Assembly: GCF_029945965.1 (NCBI RefSeq)
Contig: NZ_JAQSDO010000015.1
Location: 995,952 to 1,059,951 of the forward strand
Direction: 5' to 3'
DNA from: Thermomonas sp.
Lineage (GTDB): Bacteria > Pseudomonadota > Gammaproteobacteria > Xanthomonadales > Xanthomonadaceae
DNA: 64,000 nucleotides
Shown here: piece by piece, positions 1-8,025 of the stretch
Position numbering within the stretch: the first letter of the stretch is position 1
Layout of the letters: each line of letters begins with the position of its first letter
Translations under genes and position numbers: made by a program
The notes under the pieces: generated by a model
The model's input: only the letters and a program-made list of their open reading frames with translations
Database searches by the model: none
What the model was told of the DNA's origin: nothing

Positions 1-391
1 GCCGGCCCATGCCTTCGACTTCAAGCTCAATCCTGAGCTCCGGATGCGGCAGCGCACCCTGCCCGCGCTCCGGCCATTCGACCAGCCACAGTCGGATCTC
101 GCCGGCATCCAGGCCCAGGAATTCCAGCTCGCCGGGATCGCCAATCCGATACAGGTCCAAGTGCAAGGCCATTCCGCCGGCCGGCAGCGGATATTGCTCG
201 ACCAGGGTGTACGTCGGGCTGCGGATGGTGCCGGTAACGCCGAGCGCGCGCAGCAATGCGCGCGCCAGCGTGGACTTGCCGGCACCGAGGTCGCCGTGCA
301 GTTCCACCACCGCTTGCGCCGGGAGGTGTTGGGCCAGGCGCGCACCAAGTTCGGCGGTGGCATCGGCATCGGGGAGGAACAGATCGTGCAT
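1..391 (-). CDS. tsaE: TsaE, tRNA threonylcarbamoyladenosine ATPase subunit (3' end cut off)
   Basis: TsaE is the P-loop ATPase that works with TsaB and TsaD to make the t6A37 modification of ANN-decoding tRNAs in the cytoplasm. The translation shows the family's P-loop (LHGDLGAGKSTLAR), followed by the conserved segments SPTYTLVEQY and LYRIGDPGELEFLG and by WPERG. About 130 residues are visible and the frame is still open at base 1, so the C-terminus lies outside the window; the family is usually near 155 residues. The ATG at 391 is 4 bases after the nnrDE stop, which fits a two-gene operon as in many gammaproteobacteria (yjeF-yjeE). Identification is secure; only the end is missing. Confidence 0.93.
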   Translation of the reverse strand, partial: MHDLFLPDADATAELGARLAQHLPAQAVVELHGDLGAGKSTLARALLRALGVTGTIRSPTYTLVEQYPLPAGGMALHLDLYRIGDPGELEFLGLDAGEIRLWLVEWPERGQGALPHPELRIELEVEGMGR

Positions 392-395
392 GTGC

Positions 396-1892
396 TTATC
401 GTCGCACCGGGTTAGCCAGCCGACGCAGCCACGGCAGCAGATCGCTGGGCAGCAGGCCGCGTTCACCGTCCTCGCGCGATGCCGCATCACCTGCGCTTGC
501 ATGCAGCAAGGGACCTGCGATCACCGCATCACGTGGCGACAGTCCTTGCGCCAGCATTGCCGCTATGCAGCCGGTCAGCAGGTCGCCCATGCCGCCGACC
601 GCCATCCCCGGATTGCCCGCAGCGATCACCACGGGCCGTGCGTCTGGTGAGGCGATGATCGTGCCCGCACCCTTGAGAACGACCTGCGCGCCGAAGCGTT
701 CGCATAGCAACTTCGCAGCAGCAAACCGGTCGCGCTGGATCTCGCTGGTGTCACAACCCAGCAGGCGTGCGGCTTCGCCCGGATGCGGTGTCAACACATC
801 GCAGGGACGCAGCATGCGTGGTGCCTGCGCGATCAGGTTCAACGCATCGGCATCCACCACGCGCGGCTTGTTACTGGCCATGACCGCATCGAACAAGCCA
901 CGACCCCACTCGGTTTGGCCGAGCCCCGGCCCGATCGCGACCACATCCGCACGACCAAACAATGCATGCAGGTCCGCTCCCGATGCAACCGCATGCGCCA
1001 TGACCTCGGGACGATGCGACAGCAGCGCCGACACATGTTCGCTACGCGTGGCCACGCTGACCAGACCCGCGCCACAGCGCAATGCGGCTTCGGCGGCCAG
1101 CAACACCGCGCCACCGCCACCGTGGTCGCCACCGATGCACAGCACATGACCATTGCGGCCCTTGTGGGTATTGCGCGCACGCAGCGGCAGCATGGCCTGC
1201 AGTGCATCAACCGTGCAGGTTTGCGCGCTGGCTTCGACACCAACGAACAGTGAAGCGGGCAAATCGAGCGTGGCCAGTTCCAGTTCACCGACATGCTCGA
1301 GCGCGTCGCCCGTGTAAAGCCCGCGATGTGCGGCGATGAACTGCAACGTGCGCAGCGCATTGATCGCTGCACCCGCTGTGTAGCCGGTATTGGCATCGAC
1401 GCCACTTGGCACATCCAGCGCAAGTACGGGTGTTGGCTGCGCATTGATCGCATCGATCAATGGCGATGTGGCAGCATCCGGTGCACGCGACAGACCGATG
1501 CCGAACAATGCATCCACGACCAGGTCGGCATCCGCCAACGCGGCTTGCACATCAAGGAATTCGACGATGCGGCCACCGCTGGTGATGTACTCGTCGCACG
1601 CCTGCTTGGCCAGTGGTGTCGCCGGTGCATGTCCGAACAAGCGCAGGACGCGCACATCGCACCCTGATTCATGGGCATGGCGGGCCAGCACATAGCCATC
1701 GCCGCCATTGTTGCCCGGTCCACACGCCACCACGATCCGCCGGGCTTGCGGCCAGTGCGCGAGCACGCAACGCCATGCCGCCTCGCCTGCACGGGCCATC
1801 AATGCGAAGCCATCGTCATCGCATCGTTCGATGCCGCGTGCTTCCAGCAAGCGCAGGGCATCGATGTCGTACAGGGTGGTGGTCGGTGACAT
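396..1892 (-). CDS. nnrDE: Bifunctional NAD(P)H-hydrate epimerase / ADP-dependent NAD(P)H-hydrate dehydratase
   Basis: This 498-residue protein repairs damaged NADH and NADPH. The N-terminal YjeF_N half (about residues 1-215) epimerises R- to S-NAD(P)HX, and the C-terminal ribokinase-like half (about 230-490) dehydrates S-NAD(P)HX using ADP. Visible motifs are GPGNNGGDGYVLARH in the epimerase half, and HKGRNGHVLCIGG, LTPHPGEAARLLG and the nucleotide-binding GNPGMAVGGMGDLLTG in the dehydratase half. Length matches the fused bacterial form. It is read divergently from queG, with about 50 bases between them, and runs straight into tsaE. Nothing is odd about the gene. Confidence 0.95.
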   Translation of the reverse strand: MSPTTTLYDIDALRLLEARGIERCDDDGFALMARAGEAAWRCVLAHWPQARRIVVACGPGNNGGDGYVLARHAHESGCDVRVLRLFGHAPATPLAKQACDEYITSGGRIVEFLDVQAALADADLVVDALFGIGLSRAPDAATSPLIDAINAQPTPVLALDVPSGVDANTGYTAGAAINALRTLQFIAAHRGLYTGDALEHVGELELATLDLPASLFVGVEASAQTCTVDALQAMLPLRARNTHKGRNGHVLCIGGDHGGGGAVLLAAEAALRCGAGLVSVATRSEHVSALLSHRPEVMAHAVASGADLHALFGRADVVAIGPGLGQTEWGRGLFDAVMASNKPRVVDADALNLIAQAPRMLRPCDVLTPHPGEAARLLGCDTSEIQRDRFAAAKLLCERFGAQVVLKGAGTIIASPDARPVVIAAGNPGMAVGGMGDLLTGCIAAMLAQGLSPRDAVIAGPLLHASAGDAASREDGERGLLPSDLLPWLRRLANPVRR

Positions 1893-1931
1893 GTAGAGAT
1901 TCTAATGGGCGCAGGCCATCGGGCGCGCTCC

Positions 1932-1937
1932 TATACT
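1932..1937 (+). promoter_or_regulatory. TATACT -10 element of queG, possibly giving a leaderless mRNA
   Basis: TATACT sits six bases before the GTG chosen as the queG start. A transcript beginning 6-7 bases after the hexamer would start on or next to that GTG, leaving no room for a ribosome binding site. No good -35 hexamer is visible 16-18 bases upstream, so the promoter call rests on the -10 alone and is an inference. Confidence 0.4.
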
Positions 1938-1943
1938 TCACGG

Positions 1944-3005
1944 GTGGACACGCCCCTGCCCGACTACACCGCCCTCGCAGCCCGCATCCGCACGCTGGCG
2001 CAGGCCGCCGGGTTCCAGCGCGTCGGCATTTCCGGGGTGGAACTGGCCAGCGACGAAGCCCATCTCAACGACTGGCTGGCGCAAGGCCTGCATGGTTCGA
2101 TGGAGTGGATGGCCCGGCATGGCGACAAGCGTGCACGTCCGGCCGAATTGGTGCCGCAGACACTGCGGGTAATCTCGGTCGGCCTGGATTACGGTCAGGA
2201 TCCCGACGCCGCATGGGCCAACCTGGCCGACGGCGAACGTGCCTATGTCGCGCGCTATGCACTCGGTCGCGACTACCACAAGCTGATGCGCCAACGTCTG
2301 CAGAAGCTTGCCGACGCGGTGGCGGATGAAATCGGCCTGTTCGGGCATCGGGTATTCGTGGATTCCGCGCCGGTGCTGGAACGCGCGCTGGCGCGCAACG
2401 CGGGGCTGGGCTGGATCGGCAAGCACACCTGCCTGATCGATAGCGATGGCGGCAGTTGGTTCTTCCTCGGCGAAATCTTCATCGACCTGCCATTGCCGAT
2501 CGATCCGCCCGCATCCGCACATTGCGGCACCTGCACGCGCTGCATCGACATCTGCCCGACCCAGGCCATCACTGCACCCTATCGACTGGATGCGCGCCGC
2601 TGCATTTCCTATCTCACCATCGAGCACGAAGGCAGCATCGACGAGGAACTGCGTCCGCTGATCGGCAACCGCATCTTCGGCTGCGACGACTGTCAACTGA
2701 TCTGCCCGTGGAACAAGTTCGCCAAACGTACCGACGAACCGGATTTCCGCTCACGCAACAACCTGGATCAGGCGAGCCTCACCGAATTATTCGGGTGGGA
2801 CGAGGACGAATTCCTGCAACGTACCGAAGGCTCGGCGATCCGCCGCAGCGGGCACGAGCGCTGGTTGCGCAATATCGCGGTGGCCCTGGGCAATGCACCC
2901 CGCAGCGAAGCGGTGATCACTGCATTGCAGTCGCGCCGCGAGCATCCGTCACCCGTCGTCCGCGAACATGTGCAATGGGCGCTAGAACGTCACGGGATCA
3001 AGTAA
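1944..3005 (+). CDS. queG: Epoxyqueuosine reductase QueG
   Basis: QueG performs the last step of queuosine synthesis, reducing epoxyqueuosine to queuosine in tRNA with cobalamin and two [4Fe-4S] clusters. From the GTG the protein has 353 residues. The ferredoxin-type cysteine motifs CGTCTRCIDICP and CDDCQLICPWNK are intact, and ALARNAGLGWIGKHT is a family signature. The frame is open upstream to an ATG at 1905, but that version adds a tail unlike the family and would place the likely -10 box inside the coding region. The GTG start, giving VDTPLPDYTALAARIR, matches the usual QueG N-terminus. The C-terminal HEAT-like extension is short. Confidence 0.92.
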   Translation: MDTPLPDYTALAARIRTLAQAAGFQRVGISGVELASDEAHLNDWLAQGLHGSMEWMARHGDKRARPAELVPQTLRVISVGLDYGQDPDAAWANLADGERAYVARYALGRDYHKLMRQRLQKLADAVADEIGLFGHRVFVDSAPVLERALARNAGLGWIGKHTCLIDSDGGSWFFLGEIFIDLPLPIDPPASAHCGTCTRCIDICPTQAITAPYRLDARRCISYLTIEHEGSIDEELRPLIGNRIFGCDDCQLICPWNKFAKRTDEPDFRSRNNLDQASLTELFGWDEDEFLQRTEGSAIRRSGHERWLRNIAVALGNAPRSEAVITALQSRREHPSPVVREHVQWALERHGIK

Positions 3006-3023
3006 TTGAAGGCGAGGTCGGCT

Positions 3024-3045
3024 GGTCCCGGCTTACTCCGGGACC
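3024..3045 (+). terminator. Short hairpin after queG
   Basis: An 8-bp perfect stem (GGTCCCGG / CCGGGACC) with a 6-base loop starts about 20 bases past the queG stop. It lacks a T-run, so it may be a weak terminator or simply part of the repeat-rich spacer. Confidence 0.35.
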
Positions 3046-3059
3046 TTCGGCGGCATGGG

Positions 3060-3146
3060 AAAAATGGGGTCAGAGTGAATTTCCTGCCGACGAATTCAAT
3101 TCGTTCTGGCAACGCGATCAGGAAACTTCACTCTGACCCCATTTTT
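3060..3146. repeat. Long nested palindrome, REP/MITE-like
   Basis: The outer arms (AAAAATGGGGTCAGAGTGAA at 3060-3079 and its exact complement at 3127-3146) form a 20-bp perfect stem. It continues through TTTCC/GGAAAC with one bulge into an inner palindrome (ACGAATT-C-AATTCGT) in the middle. The whole element of about 87 bases folds on itself and lies between the convergent queG and panD genes, where it could also stop transcription in both directions. Arms of the type GGGGTCAGAGTGAA are, as I recall, common around REP-associated transposases in proteobacteria. No second copy was found in this window. Confidence 0.7.
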
Positions 3147-3166
3147 CAAGTCGACCCCACGTCCGC

Positions 3167-3547
3167 TCAAGCCGCCTGTTTGGGCATCGAATGGTTGGTA
3201 TGGGTCAGCCGGTTGTCACGATCCACGTACACCAGCGTCGGCTTGTAAGTGGCGGCTTCGGCTTCATCGCAATGCCCGTAGGCACAGATGATGACCAGGT
3301 CGCCAGGCTGCGCCTGGTGCGCGGCGGCGCCATTGACCGAGATCACCCCGCTGCCTTCCTCGCCACGGATCACGTAGGTCGAAAAGCGCTTGCCGTTGTT
3401 GACGTTGTAGATGTCGATGCGCTCGTACTGGCGGATGCCGGAGATATCCAGCAGGCGACCGTCGATCGCGCACGAACCTTCGTAATGCAGCTCGGCATGG
3501 GTCACGGTGGCGCGGTGGATCTTGGCTTTGAGCAGGGTCAGTTGCAT
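3167..3547 (-). CDS. panD: Aspartate 1-decarboxylase (pyruvoyl enzyme)
   Basis: PanD turns L-aspartate into beta-alanine for pantothenate synthesis. The 126-residue proenzyme has the self-cleavage site Gly24-Ser25 inside [10 protein letters not shown], where Ser25 becomes the pyruvoyl group. Downstream are [20 protein letters not shown] and the conserved [16 protein letters not shown]. Length and motifs are normal for the family. It lies downstream of panC on the same strand, separated by about 105 bases that hold a separate promoter, so panD can be read from panB-panC and on its own. Confidence 0.97.
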   Translation of the reverse strand: MQLTLLKAKIHRATVTHAELHYEGSCAIDGRLLDISGIRQYERIDIYNVNNGKRFSTYVIRGEEGSGVISVNGAAAHQAQPGDLVIICAYGHCDEAEAATYKPTLVYVDRDNRLTHTNHSMPKQAA

Positions 3548-3591
3548 CGGTGGCTCCAGCAGGCGGCCCGGGTTTGCACCCGTCAGCGGCT

Positions 3592-3619
3592 AGTATAAAT
3601 GCGATATTCCGCACTGCAA
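3592..3619 (-). promoter_or_regulatory. Sigma-70-type promoter for panD
   Basis: On the minus strand, TTGCAG (3614-3619) and TATACT (3592-3597) are separated by 16 bases, close to the sigma-70 consensus. It lies in the panC-panD gap about 45 bases ahead of the panD ATG. Predicted by eye only. Confidence 0.5.
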
Positions 3620-3652
3620 CATCGCAGGACATAAGTTAAACCCGGGTCAAAT

Positions 3653-4501
3653 TCAGGCATCGAACTCGAGGTTGTCGATCAGCCGTGTCGTCCCCAGCCG
3701 CGCAGCAACCAACGCGACCAGCGCACCACCCTCGCCGTCCATGGGCTCACTGAGATCCGGGCGCCGCAGTACGGCGTAATCCGGCACGAAGCCAGCAGTG
3801 CGCAAGAATTGATCCGCGATCGCCTCAATTCCCTCGCGCGGCATTCCCGCATGCCAGGCATCGCGCATCGCCTGCAGCAAGCGATGGATGGTTGGCGCGA
3901 TGGCACGATTTTCTGCACTCAAGTACTGGTTGCGTGAACTCATCGCCAGACCGTCCGCTTCACGCAGGGTGTCGCCAGCCATGATTTCGATCGGGAATGC
4001 GAGGTCACGGACCAGGTAACGGATCACCGCCAACTGCTGATAGTCCTTGCAGCCAAACACTGCGACGTCCGCCTGCACCTGGTTGAACAAGCGCGTGACC
4101 ACGGTCGCCACGCCATCGAAATGACCAGGCCTGGACGCACCATCCAGCGTATCGGTGATGCCGGGCACGTGCATCTGCACCGCATGATCGGCGCCATATG
4201 GATACATTGCCCCGACCGACGGCAGCCACAGCACATTGCAACCTGCAGCCTGCAGGCCTTCTGCATCGGCATCAGGTGTGCGCGGATAGCAGCCGAAGTC
4301 TTCGTTTGGGCCAAACTGGGTCGGGTTGACGAACACGCTGGCGACGACTTTGTCGGTATGCCTGCGCGCCAGTTCGATCAATGAAAAATGACCTGCGTGC
4401 AAGTTGCCCATGGTCGGCACGAAACCGACGCGCAAGCCATCGCGTTTCCACGCGACGATGCGGGCCCGTAAGGCATCCAGTTGGTCGACAACTTCAATCA
4501 T
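3653..4501 (-). CDS. panC: Pantothenate synthetase
   Basis: PanC joins pantoate to beta-alanine with ATP, giving pantothenate. The 282-residue protein shows the nucleotidyltransferase signature GFVPTMGNLHAGH (HxGH type) near residues 27-39, then VFVNPTQFGPNEDF and the KMSKS-like SSRNQYLS loop. The ATG at 4501 is preceded in frame by a TTG. The start lies inside a perfect 14-base tandem repeat that also makes an upstream decoy ATG (see the repeat at 4493-4520). It follows panB by 38 bases in the panB-panC-panD unit. A normal member of the family. Confidence 0.96.
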   Translation of the reverse strand: MIEVVDQLDALRARIVAWKRDGLRVGFVPTMGNLHAGHFSLIELARRHTDKVVASVFVNPTQFGPNEDFGCYPRTPDADAEGLQAAGCNVLWLPSVGAMYPYGADHAVQMHVPGITDTLDGASRPGHFDGVATVVTRLFNQVQADVAVFGCKDYQQLAVIRYLVRDLAFPIEIMAGDTLREADGLAMSSRNQYLSAENRAIAPTIHRLLQAMRDAWHAGMPREGIEAIADQFLRTAGFVPDYAVLRRPDLSEPMDGEGGALVALVAARLGTTRLIDNLEFDA

Positions 4502-4520
4502 CAAGATTCAATCATCAAGA
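4493..4520. repeat. Perfect 14-base tandem duplication over the panC start codon
   Basis: TTCAATCATCAAGA occurs twice without a gap (4493-4506 and 4507-4520). On the minus strand each copy carries an ATG. The upstream copy opens a four-codon mini-ORF (Met-Ile-Glu-Ser) whose TGA overlaps the true panC ATG as TGATG. This is seen directly; an effect on translation is inferred. Confidence 0.85.
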
Positions 4521-4539
4521 CCAGAGTATGAAAATCCGA

Positions 4540-5349
4540 TCACGAGTAACTGTGTTCGGCGGCCGGGAATCTGCCGTCCTGCACCGCATTAGCGAACGCA
4601 CGCACCGCACCAGCAACCGACCCACCATCAGCCAGGAAATCCTTCACGAACTTCGGCCTGCGGTGACCGGTATCCAGGCCGAGCAGATCATGCAGGACCA
4701 GTACCTGGCCATTGCAGCCTGCGCCGGCACCAATACCGATTGTCGGGATCGGACTTGCCGCGGTGATCGCGGTGGCGAGCGCTGCAGGCACACCCTCCAA
4801 CACCAGCAACGACGCACCGGCATCGGCAACAGCGAGTGCGTCTTCGCGCAACTTCACCGCGGCTGTATCTTCGCGACCCTGCACCTTGAACCCACCGAAA
4901 CGATGCACCGATTGCGGGGTCAGGCCAAGGTGCGCGCAGACCGGGATCTCGCGCTCGACCAGATAACGGATGGTGTCGAGCTTGTGCCCCGCACCTTCCA
5001 GCTTGACCATGCTGGCGCCAGCCTGGATGAAGCGCACCGCGCTGGCATGCGCCTCATGCGGCGAGCCGTCGGACCCGAACGGGAAGTCCGCGATCTTCAA
5101 CGCGCGCTTGGCGCCGCGAGCGACATTGGTGGTGTGATAGACGATGTCGTCGACCGTGACCGGCAGCGTGGACGCATGCCCCTGCACCACCATCCCCAGT
5201 GAATCGCCGATCAGGATCAGGTCGCAACCGTTGTCGTCCAGCACGCGCGCGAAGCTGGCGTCGTAGCAGGTCAGCATGACGAGCTTGCGGCCTTCGGTGC
5301 GCGCCGCGGCCAGTCGCGGAACTGTCCAGGTTTTTTGCACGTCGGTCAT
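4540..5349 (-). CDS. panB: 3-methyl-2-oxobutanoate hydroxymethyltransferase (ketopantoate hydroxymethyltransferase)
   Basis: PanB makes ketopantoate from 2-oxoisovalerate and methylene-tetrahydrofolate, the first committed step to pantothenate. The 269-residue protein has the metal- and substrate-binding [13 protein letters not shown], the KLEGAG motif and [20 protein letters not shown], followed by the catalytic-Glu region LVLEGVP and [20 protein letters not shown]. Length is normal. It is first of the panB-panC-panD group and lies 23 bases after folK on the same strand. This puts a folate gene next to a folate-using step in one run with pcnB. Confidence 0.97.
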   Translation of the reverse strand: MTDVQKTWTVPRLAAARTEGRKLVMLTCYDASFARVLDDNGCDLILIGDSLGMVVQGHASTLPVTVDDIVYHTTNVARGAKRALKIADFPFGSDGSPHEAHASAVRFIQAGASMVKLEGAGHKLDTIRYLVEREIPVCAHLGLTPQSVHRFGGFKVQGREDTAAVKLREDALAVADAGASLLVLEGVPAALATAITAASPIPTIGIGAGAGCNGQVLVLHDLLGLDTGHRRPKFVKDFLADGGSVAGAVRAFANAVQDGRFPAAEHSYS

Positions 5350-5372
5350 CGTGGACTCCTTGGCACGGGCGT

Positions 5373-5861
5373 CTAAGGTATCGCTTCGATGCCGTCGCTC
5401 GCCATCATGGCGGCCAGTTCGCCCACGATGCCGATACCGGGAATGGGCAGTTCGGGGGCTATTTCCGCCAGCGGCAACAAGACGAATGCGCGCTCGTGCA
5501 GGTGCGGATGCGGCACCTGCAGGCCGGGCTCATTGATCACCTCGTCGCCAAACAACAGCAAGTCCAGGTCCAGCGTGCGTGGCCCCCAGCGTTCGCCCGC
5601 CGTGCGGATGCGGCCGCAGTCGCGCTCGATCGCAAGCAGGCGATCAAGCAAAGCGCGCGCGCCAAGCCCGGTTTCGAGCATGACCACCGCGTTGATGAAA
5701 TCCGGCTGTTCGGTCTGACCCCACGCAGGCGTGCGATACAACTTCGATGCGCGCAGCAGGCGTGTTGCCGGCAACAGGTCGAGCACGACGATCGCGCCAT
5801 GCACGCTCGCCTCGGCATCGCCCAGGTTCGCACCCAGGCCAACGACCGCAACGATGCTCAC
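5373..5861 (-). CDS. folK: 6-hydroxymethyl-7,8-dihydropterin pyrophosphokinase
   Basis: FolK transfers pyrophosphate from ATP to hydroxymethyl-dihydropterin in folate synthesis. The 162 residues include the N-terminal GLGANLGD, the signature [17 protein letters not shown] with its Mg-binding aspartates, and [14 protein letters not shown]. Its start overlaps the end of pcnB by 4 bases (5858-5861), indicating translational coupling in a pcnB-folK-panB-panC unit. This is the usual order in gammaproteobacteria. No unusual features. Confidence 0.95.
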   Translation of the reverse strand: MSIVAVVGLGANLGDAEASVHGAIVVLDLLPATRLLRASKLYRTPAWGQTEQPDFINAVVMLETGLGARALLDRLLAIERDCGRIRTAGERWGPRTLDLDLLLFGDEVINEPGLQVPHPHLHERAFVLLPLAEIAPELPIPGIGIVGELAAMMASDGIEAIP

Positions 5862-7246
5862 GCGGATTCGGAGTTTTCCGCGCCGTTGCGACGGCGACGG
5901 CGGCGACGCTTGCGTGGTGCGCCCGGCTCGCCTTCATCGCTGGCTTGCTCGAGCGCGTCATCAAGCATCTCGGCATCTGATGCAGGTCCATTCCCGACCA
6001 CCCCTGCTTCGGCCGGGTGCAACTGCGCCTCGCGCCAGAACGCGACATCGTCGGCATGCGCATTCGATGCCGACAGGCGCAGTTCGAGGAAGTCGAAGGC
6101 TGCGCGGAAACGTGGATGCGCAAGCAGGCGCGTTATCCGCTTGCGTTGGCGCAACGAGAACCGCGGCTGCAGCAGCCAGATCTCCTGCATCGGCAGCGAG
6201 AACCGGCGCGGCAGGGCTGTGCGCGAAACCTGGTGCAGGGTGACCCGATCGGCGGCGCGGCGTTGCGCCTCGACCGCATGCACGCCCTGCGCCTGCAGCA
6301 ATGCCAGCGCGCGGCAATAGGCCGGCCACAGCAACACTGCATACAGGAAGGCCGGCGAGACCGGCTCGTCCGCGGCGACACGACGGTCGGTATTGCCCAG
6401 GCCGTCGATGACCATTCGGCGCAGCGCACCGGACTTGTTCGATGCCAGCGCCTGCGCGGTTTCCGGAAACAGCGCAGGCAGCAGCCCATTGGCTTCGAGC
6501 AATTCGAAGCTGGCCACAGCATGGCCAGACAGGAACATCTTGAGGGTTTCCTCGAACAGCCGCGCTGGCGCAGATTCGGCCAGCAGCGGTGCGAGTCGCG
6601 GGATTGGTTCGGCAGTGGCAGCCTCGATGGTGAAACCGAGTTTCGCCGCCAGTCTGGCAGCGCGCAGCATGCGTACCGGATCCTCGCGATAGCGGGCTTC
6701 TGGATCACCGATCAGGCGCAACAACTTCGCCTCCACATCCGCATAGCCGCCCGTGTAGTCGCGTACCGAGAAATCCTCGACCGTGTAATACAGCGCATTG
6801 GCTGTGAAGTCGCGGCGGATCGCATCCTCCTCGATGCTGCCGTAGATGTTGTCGCGCAACAGCCTGCCATCGGCATGGACTTGGCGATCCCCTTCGACAT
6901 CCTCACCGCCATTGGCGCGGAACGTGGCCACTTCGATGATCTCGCGCCCGTAAACCACGTGAGCCAAACGGAAGCGGCGACCGATCAGGCGGCAATTGCG
7001 GAACAACGACTTGACCTGCTCAGGCGTCGCGTCGGTGGCGACATCGAAATCCTTGGGCGATCCACCCGCGAGCAGGTCGCGCACTGCGCCACCGACCAGG
7101 TAACCGCCGAAGCCACCCTCGCGCAGCCGGTAGAGCACGCGCAGTGCGTTCGGACTCATCTGCTTGCGCGAGATGCCGTGTTGATCCCGAGTGATCGTGC
7201 GCGATTCGGGCAATGGGGGTGTGCTGTACGTGGCGTTGTCGGTCAT
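5858..7246 (-). CDS. pcnB: Poly(A) polymerase I
   Basis: PcnB adds poly(A) tails to RNA 3' ends and so promotes RNA decay. The nucleotidyltransferase head carries GGAVRDLLAGGSPKDFDVAT with the catalytic DxD, then the RNA-binding RLIGRRFRLAHV and DFTANALYY, and the R/K-rich tail (RKRRRRRRRN) typical of PAP I. I use the internal ATG at 7246 (462 residues). A frame-open ATG at 7297 adds 17 residues unlike the family and overlaps the tRNA promoter region. It heads the operon running through folK to panC and is divergent from the tRNA-Glu gene. Confidence 0.93.
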   Translation of the reverse strand: MTDNATYSTPPLPESRTITRDQHGISRKQMSPNALRVLYRLREGGFGGYLVGGAVRDLLAGGSPKDFDVATDATPEQVKSLFRNCRLIGRRFRLAHVVYGREIIEVATFRANGGEDVEGDRQVHADGRLLRDNIYGSIEEDAIRRDFTANALYYTVEDFSVRDYTGGYADVEAKLLRLIGDPEARYREDPVRMLRAARLAAKLGFTIEAATAEPIPRLAPLLAESAPARLFEETLKMFLSGHAVASFELLEANGLLPALFPETAQALASNKSGALRRMVIDGLGNTDRRVAADEPVSPAFLYAVLLWPAYCRALALLQAQGVHAVEAQRRAADRVTLHQVSRTALPRRFSLPMQEIWLLQPRFSLRQRKRITRLLAHPRFRAAFDFLELRLSASNAHADDVAFWREAQLHPAEAGVVGNGPASDAEMLDDALEQASDEGEPGAPRKRRRRRRRNGAENSESA

Positions 7247-7284
7247 GCGTTGCGGCAGTGCCGCTCCAGAAGGCTGTCGGGCGA

Positions 7285-7314
7285 TTGCCAGTGGCAAGCG
7301 CGGGCTTCTATACT
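7285..7314 (+). promoter_or_regulatory. Promoter of tRNA-Glu
   Basis: TTGCCA (7285-7290) and TATACT (7309-7314) with an 18-base spacer face the tRNA. Transcription would start near 7321 and give a leader of about 65 bases for tRNA processing. Called by eye from the consensus. Confidence 0.55.
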
Positions 7315-7385
7315 AGCAAGCTCGGTGCCCGGCCCAGCCGCCACCGTACCGGTCGTCCAACCGGCGAAGCGCGAGCTTCGACACT

Positions 7386-7461
7386 GCTCCCTTCGTCTAG
7401 AGGCCCAGGACGTGGCCCTCTCAAGGCTAAAACACGGGTTCGAATCCCGTAGGGAGCACCA
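7386..7461 (+). tRNA. tRNA-Glu, anticodon CTC
   Basis: The 76 bases fold as a cloverleaf with CCA encoded. The acceptor stem GCTCCCT/AGGGAGC is perfect, the T-arm ACGGG-TTCGAAT-CCCGT is perfect, and the anticodon stem TGGCC/GGCTA encloses the loop CTCTCAA, giving anticodon CTC for GAG codons. The sequence aligns base for base with the layout of E. coli tRNA-Glu. The gene is the probable insertion site of the island that follows, because its 3' end is repeated, degraded, about 9.3 kb downstream. Confidence 0.95.
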
Positions 7462-7490
7462 TAAATTTTGTAAAATCAGTTACTTATGAA
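7439..7490 (+). repeat. Attachment-site-like direct repeat, tRNA-proximal copy
   Basis: This 52-base stretch spans the T-loop and 3' end of tRNA-Glu and 29 bases beyond. It matches 16699-16750 at roughly four of every five positions, with the blocks CCCGTAG, AGCACCAT, GTAAAATCAGT and CTTATGAA identical and in register. Homology continues loosely through a shared ACCTACGAA block and the hairpin at 7542. The position is typical of tRNA-targeting integrative elements. Confidence 0.75.
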
Positions 7491-7541
7491 ATTTCACGGA
7501 TGAAACCCACCTACGAATCGTTGGTTGGTTGGTAAAGAAAC

Positions 7542-7569
7542 GATGAAGCCACCTCCGGGTGGCTTCATC
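7542..7569 (+). terminator. Strong hairpin downstream of tRNA-Glu
   Basis: GATGAAGCCACC (7542-7553) and its exact complement (7558-7569) form a 12-bp stem around a TCCG loop. There is no clear T-run, but its place 80 bases after a tRNA suggests a terminator or processing signal. A shorter version recurs at 16820-16835. Confidence 0.65.
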
Positions 7570-7609
7570 ACTTATGGATGTCTGGGACGTCCTATTCGCG
7601 CCTCTGACT

Positions 7610-7768
7610 TTAGTATTCCCCGTCCGAGTCGCCAGGTCCCTGCACTTGCCTACGTCTACGCGCCAGTACTCACTCATCGTGCATCGCTGCATTCGCGAGA
7701 TCGGGCTCGACAGCGGCTCGTATGGAACGCACACCATGCTGCGGGCAAAGGCATCCCTGATCTGTTTG
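7610..7768 (+). pseudogene. Remnant of a tyrosine-type integrase (C-terminal catalytic part)
   Basis: The reading frame shows HLPTSTRQYSLIV, then IREIGLDSGSYGTHTMLRAK and ASLI, which match the catalytic-domain end of a phage-type tyrosine recombinase family whose members read roughly STRQYARLV...IGLDPxxYGTHSLRRTKASLI. No upstream domain and no downstream RAVQLLLGHTK or catalytic-Tyr segment can be found, and the Arg of the HxxR box is Leu here (H-T-M-L). The fragment is therefore dead. Lying 150 bases from tRNA-Glu, it is probably what is left of the enzyme that inserted this island. The family assignment is from memory of the motif, not from a search. The rest of 7570-8025 holds nothing else I recognise. 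Confidence 0.65.
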
Positions 7769-8025
7769 TATCGCAGTGTGGTCGCGATCTGGCGGGCCAC
7801 GTCGCGTGCTGCTTCGTTGATCTGGCGCGCGATCTTGCGATGCGTTGTGCTCGGGCAACACAACCGAGTTTTTCAACGGAATAGGTCGGAAACGGCCGTT
7901 CGCTGCTAACGGCCAGAGGTAGCGCGCGGCTAGTGCATTGAAAGGGTTGGATGGATACCCTCCCGCTGCATTCACGCGACTGGATTTATCCTGAGAATCC
8001 ACCCACGAATTCGCAGGTTAAGCAT

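Noticed and set aside
3622-3652. A half REP unit (GGGTCAAATTC) at the end of panC
   Set aside because: It shares only a few bases with the palindrome at 3060 and has no partner arm.
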